A model generated the notes under the pieces. That model was not told where the DNA came from and did no database searches. It saw nothing but the letters and a program-made list of their open reading frames with translations. Both the position numbers and the translations under genes were made by a program. From RGIG2945 sp045540355 (GTDB taxonomy: Bacteria > Bacillota > Clostridia > Oscillospirales > Acutalibacteraceae), in NCBI GenBank assembly GCA_045540355.1, contig JAZQHB010000072.1, positions 62,001-126,000 on the forward strand: DNA of 64,000 nt. Reading direction: 5' to 3'. Position 1 is the stretch's first letter. Each line of letters begins with the position of its first letter. Positions 34,405 to 44,234 of this stretch are shown one piece after another.

Positions 34405-35388
34405 TTATTTAATATTTGCGATTATTTCATTGATAACATCTTTTTCAATGAATGTGATAGCTTGTCTGATAGCATTTTTGAAAGCTTTTGCATCAGATGA
34501 GCCGTGAGCTTTGATTACGGGCTTGGTAACACCGAGAATTGGTGCACCTCCGAATTCTTTGTAGTCCATCTGTTTTTTGAAATCATCAAGACCCGATTTA
34601 ACAAGAAGTGCGGCAAGAATAGATAAGAAGTTTCTCTTGAAAAGAGCTTTGACTCTCTTAGCCATAGCAAGGGCAACACCCTCGTACATTTTAAGAATCA
34701 TATTGCCTGTAAAACCGTCACAGACTATGACATCAGCTTTGCCGAAAGGAATATCGCGGGCTTCAATGTTACCGACAAAATTGTAGTTTGTATCAGACAT
34801 AAGCTTGTAAGCTTCCAACTGCAATTCGGTACCCTTGTTTTCTTCTGTGCCGATGTTTGCAAGAGCCACCTTGGGTGAATCATAACCCATAATTTTGTTC
34901 ATGTAGATATCGCCCATAACTGCAAACTGGTGCAGATATTCAGGCTTACATTCGGTGTTTGCACCGACATCAAGCATCATAATGGGTTTTTCGGTTGAGG
35001 GCATAAGCGTAGCAAGTGCACCTCTTTTAATGCCCTTTATGCGTTTTGTGATAAAGGTTGCACCGACTACCAAAGCACCTGTACTGCCTGCACTTACGAA
35101 TGCATCACCTTTACCCTCGGATAAAGCTTTAAGACCCATTGCCAAAGTGGTGTCGGAATTTTTCTTTATAACTGTTGCCGGGTCATATTCCATAAGAAAT
35201 ACCTTTTCAACATTCATAATTTCCATGTTGTCGAGAGAAATATTGTTCTCTTTGGCACATTCATTGATTTTCTCTTCTGAACCGACAAGAAGAATTTCAA
35301 CACCGTATTCTTTAACTGCATCAGCAGAGCCTTTCAATATTTCAAGAGGAGCGTTATCTCCGCCGAAAGCATCAACAATTATTTTCAT
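34405..35388 (-). CDS. plsX: phosphate acyltransferase PlsX
   Basis: Makes acyl-phosphate from acyl-ACP for phospholipid synthesis. About 327 residues with DAFGGDNAPLEILKG, SAGSTGALVVGA, LDVGANTECKPE and DGFTGNMILKMYEG signatures. The ATG at 35388 has AAAGGG at good spacing; an in-frame TTG nine bases earlier is unlikely. Confidence 0.95.
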   Translation of the reverse strand: MKIIVDAFGGDNAPLEILKGSADAVKEYGVEILLVGSEEKINECAKENNISLDNMEIMNVEKVFLMEYDPATVIKKNSDTTLAMGLKALSEGKGDAFVSAGSTGALVVGATFITKRIKGIKRGALATLMPSTEKPIMMLDVGANTECKPEYLHQFAVMGDIYMNKIMGYDSPKVALANIGTEENKGTELQLEAYKLMSDTNYNFVGNIEARDIPFGKADVIVCDGFTGNMILKMYEGVALAMAKRVKALFKRNFLSILAALLVKSGLDDFKKQMDYKEFGGAPILGVTKPVIKAHGSSDAKAFKNAIRQAITFIEKDVINEIIANIK

Positions 35389-35390
35389 AG

Positions 35391-36695
35391 TCAGCACCCT
35401 TTCACAATATCTGATAATTCGTCGAGACCTCTTTGAGCAAGAGCCTCGTATCTGAGCTTTTTATCTCTGATTTTAGTATCAAGAGGTGGGAGTATTCCGA
35501 AATTAGCACCCATCGGTTGGAAGTTTGTAACCGTTGTATCGCTTATGTAATCCGACAATGCACCCATCATTGTTGTTACGGGCAAGGTGAGAGGTGCCTG
35601 TCCTTTCAAAAATCTAACTGCATTTATTCCTGCAAGAATACCTGAAGAAGCTGATTCCATATATCCCTCAACCCCTGTAATCTGTCCTGCGAAGAAAAGA
35701 CCGGGACGGTTTTTGAAACTGAAATCTTTATTAAGCAGCTTCGGGGATTCAATGAAAGTGTTTCTGTGCATCACACCGTAACGCATAAATTCCGCATTTT
35801 TTAAAGCGGGGATAAGAGAGAAAACTCTTTTCTGTTCAGCAAATTTTAAATTCGTCTGAAACCCGACGAGGTTTAAAAGAGTGCCGTCTTTGTTTTCTCG
35901 TCTTAACTGCAAAACTGCCCACGGACGGTGACCTGTATTCGGGTCAGTAAGACCGACGGGGCGAAGCGGGCCGAAACGCATTGTATCTGCACCTCTTTTT
36001 GCCATTGCTTCAATGGGCATACAACCTTCATAAACATCCTTGCGGACATCAAATGAATGAAGCTCGGCACTTTCGGCATTTACCAAGGCTTCGTAAAAAG
36101 CTTCGTATTCCTCTTTGTTCATAGGACAGTTAATGTAGTCGCTTTCACCGCCGCGGTCATATCTTGATTGGGTGAAAGCACGAGTCATATCAATACTGTC
36201 GGCTGTTACAATAGGTGCGGCGGCATCAAAAAAACTGAGGTTACCGCCACAGAGCGAGGAAATACTTTCGGCTAATGCATCTGATGCAAGCGGACCTGCC
36301 GCAATGATGACAACACCGTTATCGGGTATTTCTGTTACTTCTTCATTTATAATATTGATGTTTTTGTTTGATTTGATTTTTTCGGTGACCATTTCTGAAA
36401 AAAGATTGCGATCAACTGCCAAAGCACCGCCTGCGGGGACGGCAGTTTCCAAAGCACACTCAACCGTCAGAGATGAAAGCATCTGCATTTCTGCCTTGAG
36501 CATACCTGCGGCAGACCCTTTGCGGAGAGCTTTCAATGAATTTGAACAGACCAATTCTGCAAAATTTTCAGAGGAATGGGCAGGTGAGAATTTTTTCGGT
36601 TTCATTTCATAGAGGTCAACTTCAAACTCCTTTGAAGCCTGCCAAGCCGCTTCAACACCTGCAAGACCTGCACCGATTACTGTGATTTTACTCAT
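35391..36695 (-). CDS. trmFO: tRNA uracil-54 C5-methyltransferase (folate/FAD-dependent)
   Basis: Methylates U54 of tRNA using methylenetetrahydrofolate and FADH2. 434 residues with N-terminal FAD loop VIGAGLAGVEAAW, the family block HSSENFAELVCSNSLKA and FFAGQITGVEGYMES. The ATG at 36695 has AAAAGGA upstream and lies 8 bases inside the topA reading frame; the longer frame upstream is topA tail in another frame. The topA-trmFO pairing is conserved in Firmicutes. Confidence 0.95.
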   Translation of the reverse strand: MSKITVIGAGLAGVEAAWQASKEFEVDLYEMKPKKFSPAHSSENFAELVCSNSLKALRKGSAAGMLKAEMQMLSSLTVECALETAVPAGGALAVDRNLFSEMVTEKIKSNKNINIINEEVTEIPDNGVVIIAAGPLASDALAESISSLCGGNLSFFDAAAPIVTADSIDMTRAFTQSRYDRGGESDYINCPMNKEEYEAFYEALVNAESAELHSFDVRKDVYEGCMPIEAMAKRGADTMRFGPLRPVGLTDPNTGHRPWAVLQLRRENKDGTLLNLVGFQTNLKFAEQKRVFSLIPALKNAEFMRYGVMHRNTFIESPKLLNKDFSFKNRPGLFFAGQITGVEGYMESASSGILAGINAVRFLKGQAPLTLPVTTMMGALSDYISDTTVTNFQPMGANFGILPPLDTKIRDKKLRYEALAQRGLDELSDIVKGC

Positions 36696-38808
36696 CTTTT
36701 TTTCCTTTTTTTGCTCTCTCGGTTTTCTTTTCAAAGCCGCATTTTTCATCAAGGCAGACTGTGATGCCGCCTTTGCGTTTGAATAATGTCTTTCCGCAAT
36801 TCGGGCATTTTTCTGCTGTGGGCTTATCCCAAGTCATAAAGTTGCATTCGGGCCAACCCTCACAACCGTAGAAAACATAACCCTTTTTGGATTTTTTCTC
36901 AATAACCTTCTTGCCGCATACGGGGCAGTTACCCTCTGTTTCAGCAACAAGAGGCTTTGTGTTTTTACATTCGGGATATCCGGGGCAGGCGAGGAAACGA
37001 CCGAAACGACCTGTTTTTATTATCATCATGCGACCGCATTTTTCACAAGGAATATCTGTCTGGTCTTCCTCAAGCTTGATTTTTACATCCTTCATTTCTT
37101 CCTTGACCTTCTGGAGTGTTTTGTCAAAGTCGTCATAGAAGCTGTGAAGAACCTGAATATAATCAACATCACCGTTGTCGATTTCGTCAAGAGAAGTTTC
37201 CATCTGTGCGGTGAATTTAGTGCTGACTATTTTCGGGAATTTTTCTTTCAACAATTTTGTAATAGCACAACCGAGCTCTGTCGGGCAGAGTTGTTTTGAG
37301 TTACGCTTGACATATTCTCTTTTGATAATTGTAGTGATAATTGTAGCATAAGTGCTGGGACGACCTACGCCGTTTTCTTCAAGAGCCTTGATAAGTGAAG
37401 CCTCCGTATATCTTGCGGGCGGTTGAGTGAAGTGCTGATTGCCGACAAGGTCTTTAAGCTTTAACTTATCATCAATATTCAATTCGGGAAGATGTGTTTC
37501 TTTTTCGCTGTCTTCGCTCATCTCCTGATAAAGCACCGTGTAGCCGTTAAATTTAACCTCATAACCGCTTGCGTTAAAGGTGCAATACTTACCGTTTGCG
37601 AGATCTTCAGCCTTACCGCCTTCAATGGTGGCTGCGACTGTATTATGAACGCAAGAAGACATAAGACTTGCCATAAAACGTTTCCAAATTAAATCGTAAA
37701 GCTTGAACTGGTCGGGAGTGAGAGAAGCTTTAACTTGGTCGGGAGTGAGTGAGGGGGTTGTGGGACGGATAGCTTCATGACCGTCCTGGGCGTTGGATTT
37801 TGATTTATAATAGCGGGGCTTTTCGGGAAGATATTTGTCCCCGTAAGTTTCTTTGATAAATGAATTTGCTGCTGCACGAGCTTCTTCGGAAATTCTCAAA
37901 GAGTCAGTTCTCATATAGGTGATAAGACCCATTGTGCCGAAGCCTTCGACATTGACACCCTCGTACAATTCCTGTGCACAACGCATTGTTCTCTGTGCCT
38001 GGAAGCCTAAACGACGGGATGCATCCTGTTGAAGCGTAGATGTAATAAAGGGCGGTGCGGGATTTTTCTTACGCGTACCTTTTTTTATGTTTTTAACGGA
38101 GTATTCCGCATTTTCCAATCTGTCTAAATAGTAATCTGATTGCTCTTTCGATGTGATTTTGACATTGCCTGTTTCGTCACCTGTGAAAGAAGCGTTGAAA
38201 GTTCTTCTTGAGGGAGAAGTAAATTTTGCATCGAGTGTCCAGTATTCTTCAGGTACAAATGCGTTGATTTCGTTTTCTCTGTCGACAATAAGGCTTACCG
38301 CAACACTCTGAACACGACCCGCTGAAAGACCTCTGCGGATTTTTTGTGATACAAAGGGGCTCAATTTATAACCAACAAGTCTGTCAAGAATACGGCGAGC
38401 TTGTTGAGCGTTAACAAGGTCCATATCAATCTGACGGGGATTATCCATACCGTTTTTAACACCCGTCTTTGTGATTTCGTTGAAAGTGACACGGTTTAAT
38501 GACTGAGTATCAAGCTTGAGTACAGTTGCAAGGTGCCATGATATAGCTTCTCCTTCACGGTCGGGGTCGGTTGCGAGGTATACAAAATCACATTCTTCAA
38601 CTTGCTTCTTCAAATCTTTTACAAGTTGTTCCTTACCTTTTATGGTGGTATATTTGGGTGCAAAATCATTTTTGATGTCGACACTTAATTTTGCGGCAGG
38701 GAGGTCGCGGACATGACCCATCGATGCCGTAACATTATAGTCAGAACCCAAATATTTTTTAATTGTTTTTGCCTTTGCAGGCGACTCAACGATTACTAAT
38801 TTTGACAT
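36688..38808 (-). CDS. topA: DNA topoisomerase I
   Basis: Relaxes negative supercoils. 706 residues: Toprim VIVESPAKAKTIKKYL, catalytic tyrosine in GLITYMRTDS, and three C-terminal four-cysteine zinc ribbons (CEKCG...CPGYPEC, CPVCGKK...CEGWPEC, CPNCGKT...CLDEKC). Follows dprA by 21 bases, the typical dprA-topA-trmFO order. Confidence 0.97.
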   Translation of the reverse strand: MSKLVIVESPAKAKTIKKYLGSDYNVTASMGHVRDLPAAKLSVDIKNDFAPKYTTIKGKEQLVKDLKKQVEECDFVYLATDPDREGEAISWHLATVLKLDTQSLNRVTFNEITKTGVKNGMDNPRQIDMDLVNAQQARRILDRLVGYKLSPFVSQKIRRGLSAGRVQSVAVSLIVDRENEINAFVPEEYWTLDAKFTSPSRRTFNASFTGDETGNVKITSKEQSDYYLDRLENAEYSVKNIKKGTRKKNPAPPFITSTLQQDASRRLGFQAQRTMRCAQELYEGVNVEGFGTMGLITYMRTDSLRISEEARAAANSFIKETYGDKYLPEKPRYYKSKSNAQDGHEAIRPTTPSLTPDQVKASLTPDQFKLYDLIWKRFMASLMSSCVHNTVAATIEGGKAEDLANGKYCTFNASGYEVKFNGYTVLYQEMSEDSEKETHLPELNIDDKLKLKDLVGNQHFTQPPARYTEASLIKALEENGVGRPSTYATIITTIIKREYVKRNSKQLCPTELGCAITKLLKEKFPKIVSTKFTAQMETSLDEIDNGDVDYIQVLHSFYDDFDKTLQKVKEEMKDVKIKLEEDQTDIPCEKCGRMMIIKTGRFGRFLACPGYPECKNTKPLVAETEGNCPVCGKKVIEKKSKKGYVFYGCEGWPECNFMTWDKPTAEKCPNCGKTLFKRKGGITVCLDEKCGFEKKTERAKKGKKDE

Positions 38809-38829
38809 TTGTTACATTCCACCTAATTG

Positions 38830-40044
38830 TTATTTTAATTTGAATTTATTATCTGTAGTTTTTGAAATTATTCCAACAAGCTGTAACCTTAAAAGCAGGG
38901 GACTCAATTGAGGTAAAATTAAGCCTGTGAGCTCAATAATATCGTCAGTAGATTTTATATCGTTACCGATGGCATCAACAACCTTGATTTCATTTTCGCT
39001 GAGTTGCGATTTATCAATGGTTTTCGGAGCTTCGACTGTTTTTTCTTCAGCAACATAGTCGGGAGATGTAGTTGAAATATGATTAGACCTGTTCAGCTTA
39101 GTGGGGATATCAAACGGGTCGAGAACGGGTTTTAAAATATTATTGCTCAAATTTTCCTTATCTATCATATTTTCGTATTCATCAAGGAAAGGAGCAACAA
39201 AATCCGTCGGCGAAAAAGCCATTATTGCACCTGAATCAATCAGCTTTTTAAGACCAGCCTGGTCGGAATCAAGAATATTTCCCGGGACAACAAAAACCTT
39301 GCGACCCTGTCTGAAAGCGTGTGCGGCAGTATTCAGGGAACCGCTTTTTTCAGCGGGCTCCATAACTGTAACACCCATTGAAAGTGCGGATATTATTCTG
39401 TTTCTTACAAGAAAATTTTCAGGTCTTGCAGGGTAGTCAGGAGGGAATTCGGTTATGAGAACACCTTTTTCAGAAACTTCAGAACGAAGCTTTTTGTTGA
39501 TTCTCAAATAATCGACATTAAGACCGCAACCGAGAACGAGTGCGGTTTTGCCGCCTACCGTTAAGGCACCTTTGTGTGCGGCTGAATCAATACCCATCGC
39601 ACCGCCGCTGACAATAACAATATCGGCTTTTGCTAATGCGGCGGACAACCTTGCAGTGATATCAATACCGTTGGCACTCGCAGAGCGTGTACCGACAAAA
39701 GCCAATGCTAATCTGTCATTGAATATATCTATGTCGCCGTCTGTATATAAGACCAACGGGCAATTCATAATCTGTAAAAGCTGAAAGGGAAAGGACTCCA
39801 TATCGGGTGTAACGACAGACCAGCCTTTGTCGGTGCAAAAATCGACAACCTCCTGTGCTTTGTCAATGTCATAAGCACAAAGACGGTCTAACTGTTTTGG
39901 TGAAAACAAACCTGTAGCCGCCCAATATTCGGGTCCGTTATCATAGAAAAATTCAATGTCGGGAATCTCACAAATAATTCTTGCGGTGTTGTTACCGATG
40001 CCGACACCTTTCTGCAACCATATCCAATAAGCCTGTCGTGACAT
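38830..40044 (-). CDS. dprA: DNA processing protein DprA
   Basis: Loads RecA on incoming single-stranded DNA. About 404 residues: N-terminal SAM-like region, Rossmann domain with FVGTRSASANG and SGGAMGIDSAAHKGAL, VLGCGLNVDYLR, and a C-terminal winged-helix DML1-like domain after a 60-residue linker. The ATG at 40044 follows GAGGA. First gene of the long operon running to 28 kb. Confidence 0.94.
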   Translation of the reverse strand: MSRQAYWIWLQKGVGIGNNTARIICEIPDIEFFYDNGPEYWAATGLFSPKQLDRLCAYDIDKAQEVVDFCTDKGWSVVTPDMESFPFQLLQIMNCPLVLYTDGDIDIFNDRLALAFVGTRSASANGIDITARLSAALAKADIVIVSGGAMGIDSAAHKGALTVGGKTALVLGCGLNVDYLRINKKLRSEVSEKGVLITEFPPDYPARPENFLVRNRIISALSMGVTVMEPAEKSGSLNTAAHAFRQGRKVFVVPGNILDSDQAGLKKLIDSGAIMAFSPTDFVAPFLDEYENMIDKENLSNNILKPVLDPFDIPTKLNRSNHISTTSPDYVAEEKTVEAPKTIDKSQLSENEIKVVDAIGNDIKSTDDIIELTGLILPQLSPLLLRLQLVGIISKTTDNKFKLK

Positions 40045-40072
40045 TTTCTTCCTCGCTTTCAAGATAAAGTTT

Positions 40073-40102
40073 ATTATACTATGTAAGTTTGTAAAATGTC
40101 AA
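40073..40102 (-). promoter_or_regulatory. promoter for the dprA-topA...smc operon
   Basis: Minus strand TTGACA (40102-40097), 18-base spacer, TATAAT (40078-40073), between the GH3 gene stop and dprA. Confidence 0.7.
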
Positions 40103-40106
40103 ATAA

Positions 40107-42542
40107 TTAAATCGATCTCAAAAGATGCGGAAGCTTCTTGATTGCGTTTCCGATACCGCTTAAGATTTTTAAAATGCCTTTGAAAGGCTTGTTGCCGCTT
40201 AAAATCATAAGCAGGCCGTCTGCCATTTTAACGCTGAATACACCCATGCTCATACTGATGAAATTACGGATAGGGGTCTGCTTTGCAATGCTTGCGGCAA
40301 AATCGTTGTCACCAGACTTAGTGAGGAATTCAATGAGCTTGATAACCTTTCTGCCTGTCTTGTTGCCGTGAGCGTCTTCAATGCAGTTTGATATTGTGAG
40401 TGTTAAATCAGACGGCAAATCTCTCGGAGGTAACTTACGACCTAAAAGCATTTCGTATTCTTCGTCAGAAATATTATGAATATTGCCGTCGTAGTATGAG
40501 GGGAGAGTGTTTCTTAAATCAGGAACGACTACGCTTTCGTCAGAGGATGTTACATTGATTTTTGCACAAAGCGGAAGATTTCTTGAATTGCTTCCTATAA
40601 GAATATTAAATTCTCCTGTCTGAACATGCCAGTCGCTGATGTCAACATTATAATATGCAAATGCGCGTTTGGATAATGTAAATGAAACTTCCTTTGTTTC
40701 ATGAGCATCAAGATAAACCTTGCAGAAATCTTTGAGTTCTTCACTCGGACGGAAAATATCAGATTCAATATCAGATATATAAAGCTGAACAATTTCCGCA
40801 CCGGGGATATCTGATGTGTTTGTGACCTTACATTTTACTGTTACAGTATCCGTATCTTTAATATTATCGGAGGATACACTGATATCGGAATACTCAAAGC
40901 TTGAGTATGAAAGTCCGTAACCGAAGGGGAATCTTACTTCTTTGTTGAAGGTATTATAATAGCGGTAACCGATATAAATGCTTTCTTTGTGAACAACCGA
41001 ATTACTGCCGCCGATGTAGTAATTGTATGAGGGATTATCTTCCGTGCAAAGAGGATATGTTTCCGCAAGCTTACCGGAGGGATTTACCTTACCCGAAAGA
41101 ATGTCAACCACCGCACCCGCAGTTGCCTGACCGCCGAGATAAGCGTTTAAAACTGCCGGTACTTTTTCAAACCACGGCAAAGCAGACGGTGCACCGCCAA
41201 AGAGCACAACCGTGAGATTGCTGTTAACTTCTGAAATTTTATCAACAAGCATATTGAATTCATCGGGGAGATTTATATGTTTTCTGTCATAGGATTCCGC
41301 TTCAAAGGACTCGGGGAGACCTATGAAAAGAATGACTGTTTCGTTTTCTTTTGCAACAGTTAAAGCTTCATTCAAAAGCTTATCCGTAACCTTGCAGGTC
41401 TTGCGGTCATAGCCGTCTGCATAGGAAACCGTAAAACCGAGCTTTTCCAATTCCTCAACCGCAGAATCAATTTTTGTCGGGTTGATGAGTGAGCTGCCCT
41501 CGCCCTGATAACGGGGAGTTTTAGCCATTGAGCCGATAACGCCGATTTTTGAGTCAGCCTTAAGCGGCAAAGTATTATTGTCATTTTTAAGCAATACCAT
41601 CGACTGACCTGCAATTTTTCTTGCGGTCAGATGGTTTTTATCCATATCACATTTAACCGATTTTTTAATATCATTCTGTGTCTTGAATATAATTGTCAGA
41701 AGACGGTCAACACACAAGTCGAGGTCTTCTTCCTTGATTTTTCCGTCTTTGACAGCATTGATTATTTTTTCTGTGTTGTAACCGCCTGAATTGGGCATTT
41801 CAAGGTCATTGCCTGCAAGAATACCCGCAACTCTGTCATTAACCGCACCCCAGTCACTTACAACAAAGCCTTTAAATCCCCATTCATTACGCAAAATCTG
41901 AGTCTGGAGATAGTGATTTTCTGCACCGTGAACACCGTTGATTTTGTTGTATGAATTCATAACGGTGTAGGGCTGAGCCTTTTTGACCGCGTTTTCAAAT
42001 GCGGGGAGATATATTTCTCTCAAAGCTCGTTCGTCAACAACCTCGTCGATTGTCATTCTTCTGCTTTCCTGAGAGTTACAGGCAAAATGCTTTAATGATG
42101 TACCGACACCGCAGGATTGAACACCGTTTATGAAATTTTCGGCAAGCTGACCTGCGAGGCAGGGGTCTTCTGAATAATATTCAAAGTTTCTTCCGCAGAG
42201 GGGAGAACGCTTCATATTGACACCGGGTCCCAAGAGAATATCAACGCCCTGGTCAACACATTCGGAGCCTAATGCCTGACCCATTTCAAAAATTAAATCT
42301 CTGTCCCAGGAGCACGCAACCGTTGCCGCTGTCGGATAACAGGTGGCAGGGTGACTTTTGCCCATAGGATTAAGACCCTTGTTTTTATCTTTCTGTTTGC
42401 GGAGTCCGTGAGGACCGTCGGAAACGGTAATTGAGGGTATGCCGTATTTTTCAAAACCGACAGTATGCCAATAATCACTACCGGAGCAGAGTGTTGCTTT
42501 ATCTTCAAGTGTCATTTTTGAAATTATTTCTTTATTCTTCAT
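40107..42542 (-). CDS. glycoside hydrolase family 3 (beta-glucosidase-like)
   Basis: Cytoplasmic (no signal peptide) GH3 enzyme of 811 residues: N-terminal TIM barrel with TVSDGPHGLRKQ, KHFACNSQE and the nucleophile Asp230 in GFVVSDWGAV; alpha/beta sandwich; fibronectin III-like domain; and an unusual C-terminal extension of about 100 residues with hydrophobic segments. Likely cleaves beta-linked gluco- or xylo-oligosaccharides taken up from plant glycans. GAGGAGG precedes the ATG at 42542, which lies 11 bases inside the rmuC end. No transporter is adjacent. Confidence 0.92.
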   Translation of the reverse strand: MKNKEIISKMTLEDKATLCSGSDYWHTVGFEKYGIPSITVSDGPHGLRKQKDKNKGLNPMGKSHPATCYPTAATVACSWDRDLIFEMGQALGSECVDQGVDILLGPGVNMKRSPLCGRNFEYYSEDPCLAGQLAENFINGVQSCGVGTSLKHFACNSQESRRMTIDEVVDERALREIYLPAFENAVKKAQPYTVMNSYNKINGVHGAENHYLQTQILRNEWGFKGFVVSDWGAVNDRVAGILAGNDLEMPNSGGYNTEKIINAVKDGKIKEEDLDLCVDRLLTIIFKTQNDIKKSVKCDMDKNHLTARKIAGQSMVLLKNDNNTLPLKADSKIGVIGSMAKTPRYQGEGSSLINPTKIDSAVEELEKLGFTVSYADGYDRKTCKVTDKLLNEALTVAKENETVILFIGLPESFEAESYDRKHINLPDEFNMLVDKISEVNSNLTVVLFGGAPSALPWFEKVPAVLNAYLGGQATAGAVVDILSGKVNPSGKLAETYPLCTEDNPSYNYYIGGSNSVVHKESIYIGYRYYNTFNKEVRFPFGYGLSYSSFEYSDISVSSDNIKDTDTVTVKCKVTNTSDIPGAEIVQLYISDIESDIFRPSEELKDFCKVYLDAHETKEVSFTLSKRAFAYYNVDISDWHVQTGEFNILIGSNSRNLPLCAKINVTSSDESVVVPDLRNTLPSYYDGNIHNISDEEYEMLLGRKLPPRDLPSDLTLTISNCIEDAHGNKTGRKVIKLIEFLTKSGDNDFAASIAKQTPIRNFISMSMGVFSVKMADGLLMILSGNKPFKGILKILSGIGNAIKKLPHLLRSI

Positions 42543-43809
42543 TTTCGTCCTCCTCAATATTGTGTATATTCAGTTCAAGTATATTTTCGGCAGAAGCGGA
42601 ATCTATCGCTTCGACATTCTTAAGCTTTTTCTGAATGATGTTGTTTCTGTTTTGTGCTTCATCAAGAGTTTTTCCTGCTTCGGAAATCTTTTTGCGGGCT
42701 TTTTCAAGTATGCCGCCGAACTTATCATACTGCGTTTTTGCAGCTGCAAGCAGACGACGGACTTCGTTTGCTTTTTCATTTATTGCAACGACCTTGAAGC
42801 CCATTGAAAGAGATGTGAGTAAAGCCATAATTGTCGACGGACCGGCTACAAGTATGTTGTGGTCGTTTTGCAATCTTTCCGTAATGCCCGAACGAGATGA
42901 TGCGATTTCAGCGTAAAGTCCCTCTGTTGCAAGATACATAATGGCAAAAGGTGTGGTGTGGGGAATATGTATGTACTTCGCAACATTTTTACCTTCCGCA
43001 AGTATTCTCTTTTCGAGTGCCTTTCTTGCTTCAGCTAAAGCTTCGGGGTCTGATGCATCAGCAGCGTCACAAATACGGATATAATCCTCCATCGGGAATT
43101 TTGAGTCAACCGGAAGATAAACGGTTTCTCCGCCGACCTCACCCGAAGGAATCTTGATTGCAAATTCAACTACTTCACCTGATGAAGTAGGGGAATAATT
43201 CTTGACATACATATTGGGAATTGTCTGGTCAAGTATACTCTCAAGCTGAACTTCTGCCCAAGTACCTCTTGCCTTGACATTTGTGAGCACTCGGTTCAAA
43301 GCGGAAACATTGGTTGTAACACCGCTTGAAAGCTCTTTGACCTCACCTAAAGATTTATAAACATTTTCTAATTGGTCGGAAACGGTCTTGAAAGATGAAT
43401 CAAGTCGGTTGTTGAGAGTTGTTGTAAGCTTTTCGTCAACGGTCTGACGCATCTCATCAAGCTTTTTCTCATTACTCTCCTGAATTGAAGCGATTGCAGA
43501 AGCAACAACTCTGTTTTGTTTCTCATTTTGTTCAAAGTTTGTTTTTGTCATTTCACGGAGAATATCGGAAACCTCTTTAAGCTTTGCTGAAGTTTCTTCT
43601 CTCAAAGCCTGCTGATATGAAGCAGTATCGTTTCTGCTCCTGCCGAATTCATCGGCAATCATCCTTGATGAGTTATCCTGACTGTTCTGAATGACAGACA
43701 GCTTGCTTTCAATCTGAGAGTTATCATTCTTCCTTGTGAGGAGTATAATAACAAGTCCGATAAGCACAATAAGCAATATAATTATGGTTATTAAAAAAAC
43801 AGTATTCAT
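42532..43809 (-). CDS. rmuC: DNA recombination protein RmuC
   Basis: 425 residues: N-terminal transmembrane helix (about 4-25), long coiled coil (about 30-160) and the RmuC nuclease-like domain with RGTWAEVQLESIL and LPVDSKFPMEDY. RmuC limits inversions at short repeats. The ATG at 43809 follows GGGTGG; upstream in-frame codons lie too far from any site. Confidence 0.93.
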   Translation of the reverse strand: MNTVFLITIIILLIVLIGLVIILLTRKNDNSQIESKLSVIQNSQDNSSRMIADEFGRSRNDTASYQQALREETSAKLKEVSDILREMTKTNFEQNEKQNRVVASAIASIQESNEKKLDEMRQTVDEKLTTTLNNRLDSSFKTVSDQLENVYKSLGEVKELSSGVTTNVSALNRVLTNVKARGTWAEVQLESILDQTIPNMYVKNYSPTSSGEVVEFAIKIPSGEVGGETVYLPVDSKFPMEDYIRICDAADASDPEALAEARKALEKRILAEGKNVAKYIHIPHTTPFAIMYLATEGLYAEIASSRSGITERLQNDHNILVAGPSTIMALLTSLSMGFKVVAINEKANEVRRLLAAAKTQYDKFGGILEKARKKISEAGKTLDEAQNRNNIIQKKLKNVEAIDSASAENILELNIHNIEEDENEE

Positions 43810-43833
43810 AGTATAACACCACCCTAAACACAC

Positions 43834-43862
43834 ATTATATCATACTTCTTATAAAAAGTTAA
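43834..43862 (-). promoter_or_regulatory. promoter for rmuC-GH3
   Basis: Minus strand TTAACT (43862-43857), 17-base spacer, TATAAT (43839-43834). Confidence 0.6.
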
Positions 43863-43918
43863 CAATTATTTTAAGAAATTTGCCTGAAATTTTATTATGA
43901 GTTTTTATATATTTTTAC

Positions 43919-43947
43919 TTGAAAAAAATAATATCTTGTGATATACT
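43919..43947 (+). promoter_or_regulatory. promoter for carB
   Basis: TTGAAA (43919-43924), 17-base spacer, TATACT (43942-43947), about 290 bases before carB. Confidence 0.65.
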
Positions 43948-43954
43948 ACTTGGT

Positions 43955-44230
43955 TAGAAGGAATATGTGTGAAAGGATGTGGATTGTTTGAAGTATTACA
44001 GAGATTTTAAAAAGATGACCTATTCAGTCCACGAACTGTCTTTTGCTGACCCCACAAGTCAGGGGGCAGTAATCTCGTTCCCGTTGAGTACGCATTTTTC
44101 CGAAATTTCAAATCGTTGTTATTGTCTTTGTGATGTTGATACTGTTTTTGCCTCTTTATTTTAGGTAGTATCATCTCCAAAGGCATTATTTTTTTGTAAG
44201 CAATTAAGTTTAATATATGCAGGAGGTTCG
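43955..44230 (+). promoter_or_regulatory. long untranslated leader of carB
   Basis: About 275 bases. It contains alternative pairings around 44045-44070 (CTGAC with GTCAG, or CTG-CCCC with GGGG-CAG), a weak open frame of about 58 codons (43979-44164, no well-placed ribosome site) and, close to carB, TGCCT/AGGCA pairing followed by seven Ts (44188-44195), which could be an attenuator. No PyrR binding consensus and no known riboswitch recognised. Confidence 0.4.
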
Positions 44231-44234
44231 TATT

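Noticed and set aside
43979..44164. 61-codon frame in the carB leader
   Set aside because: Ribosome site badly spaced for its GTG or TTG starts and no recognisable protein; kept only as part of the leader description.
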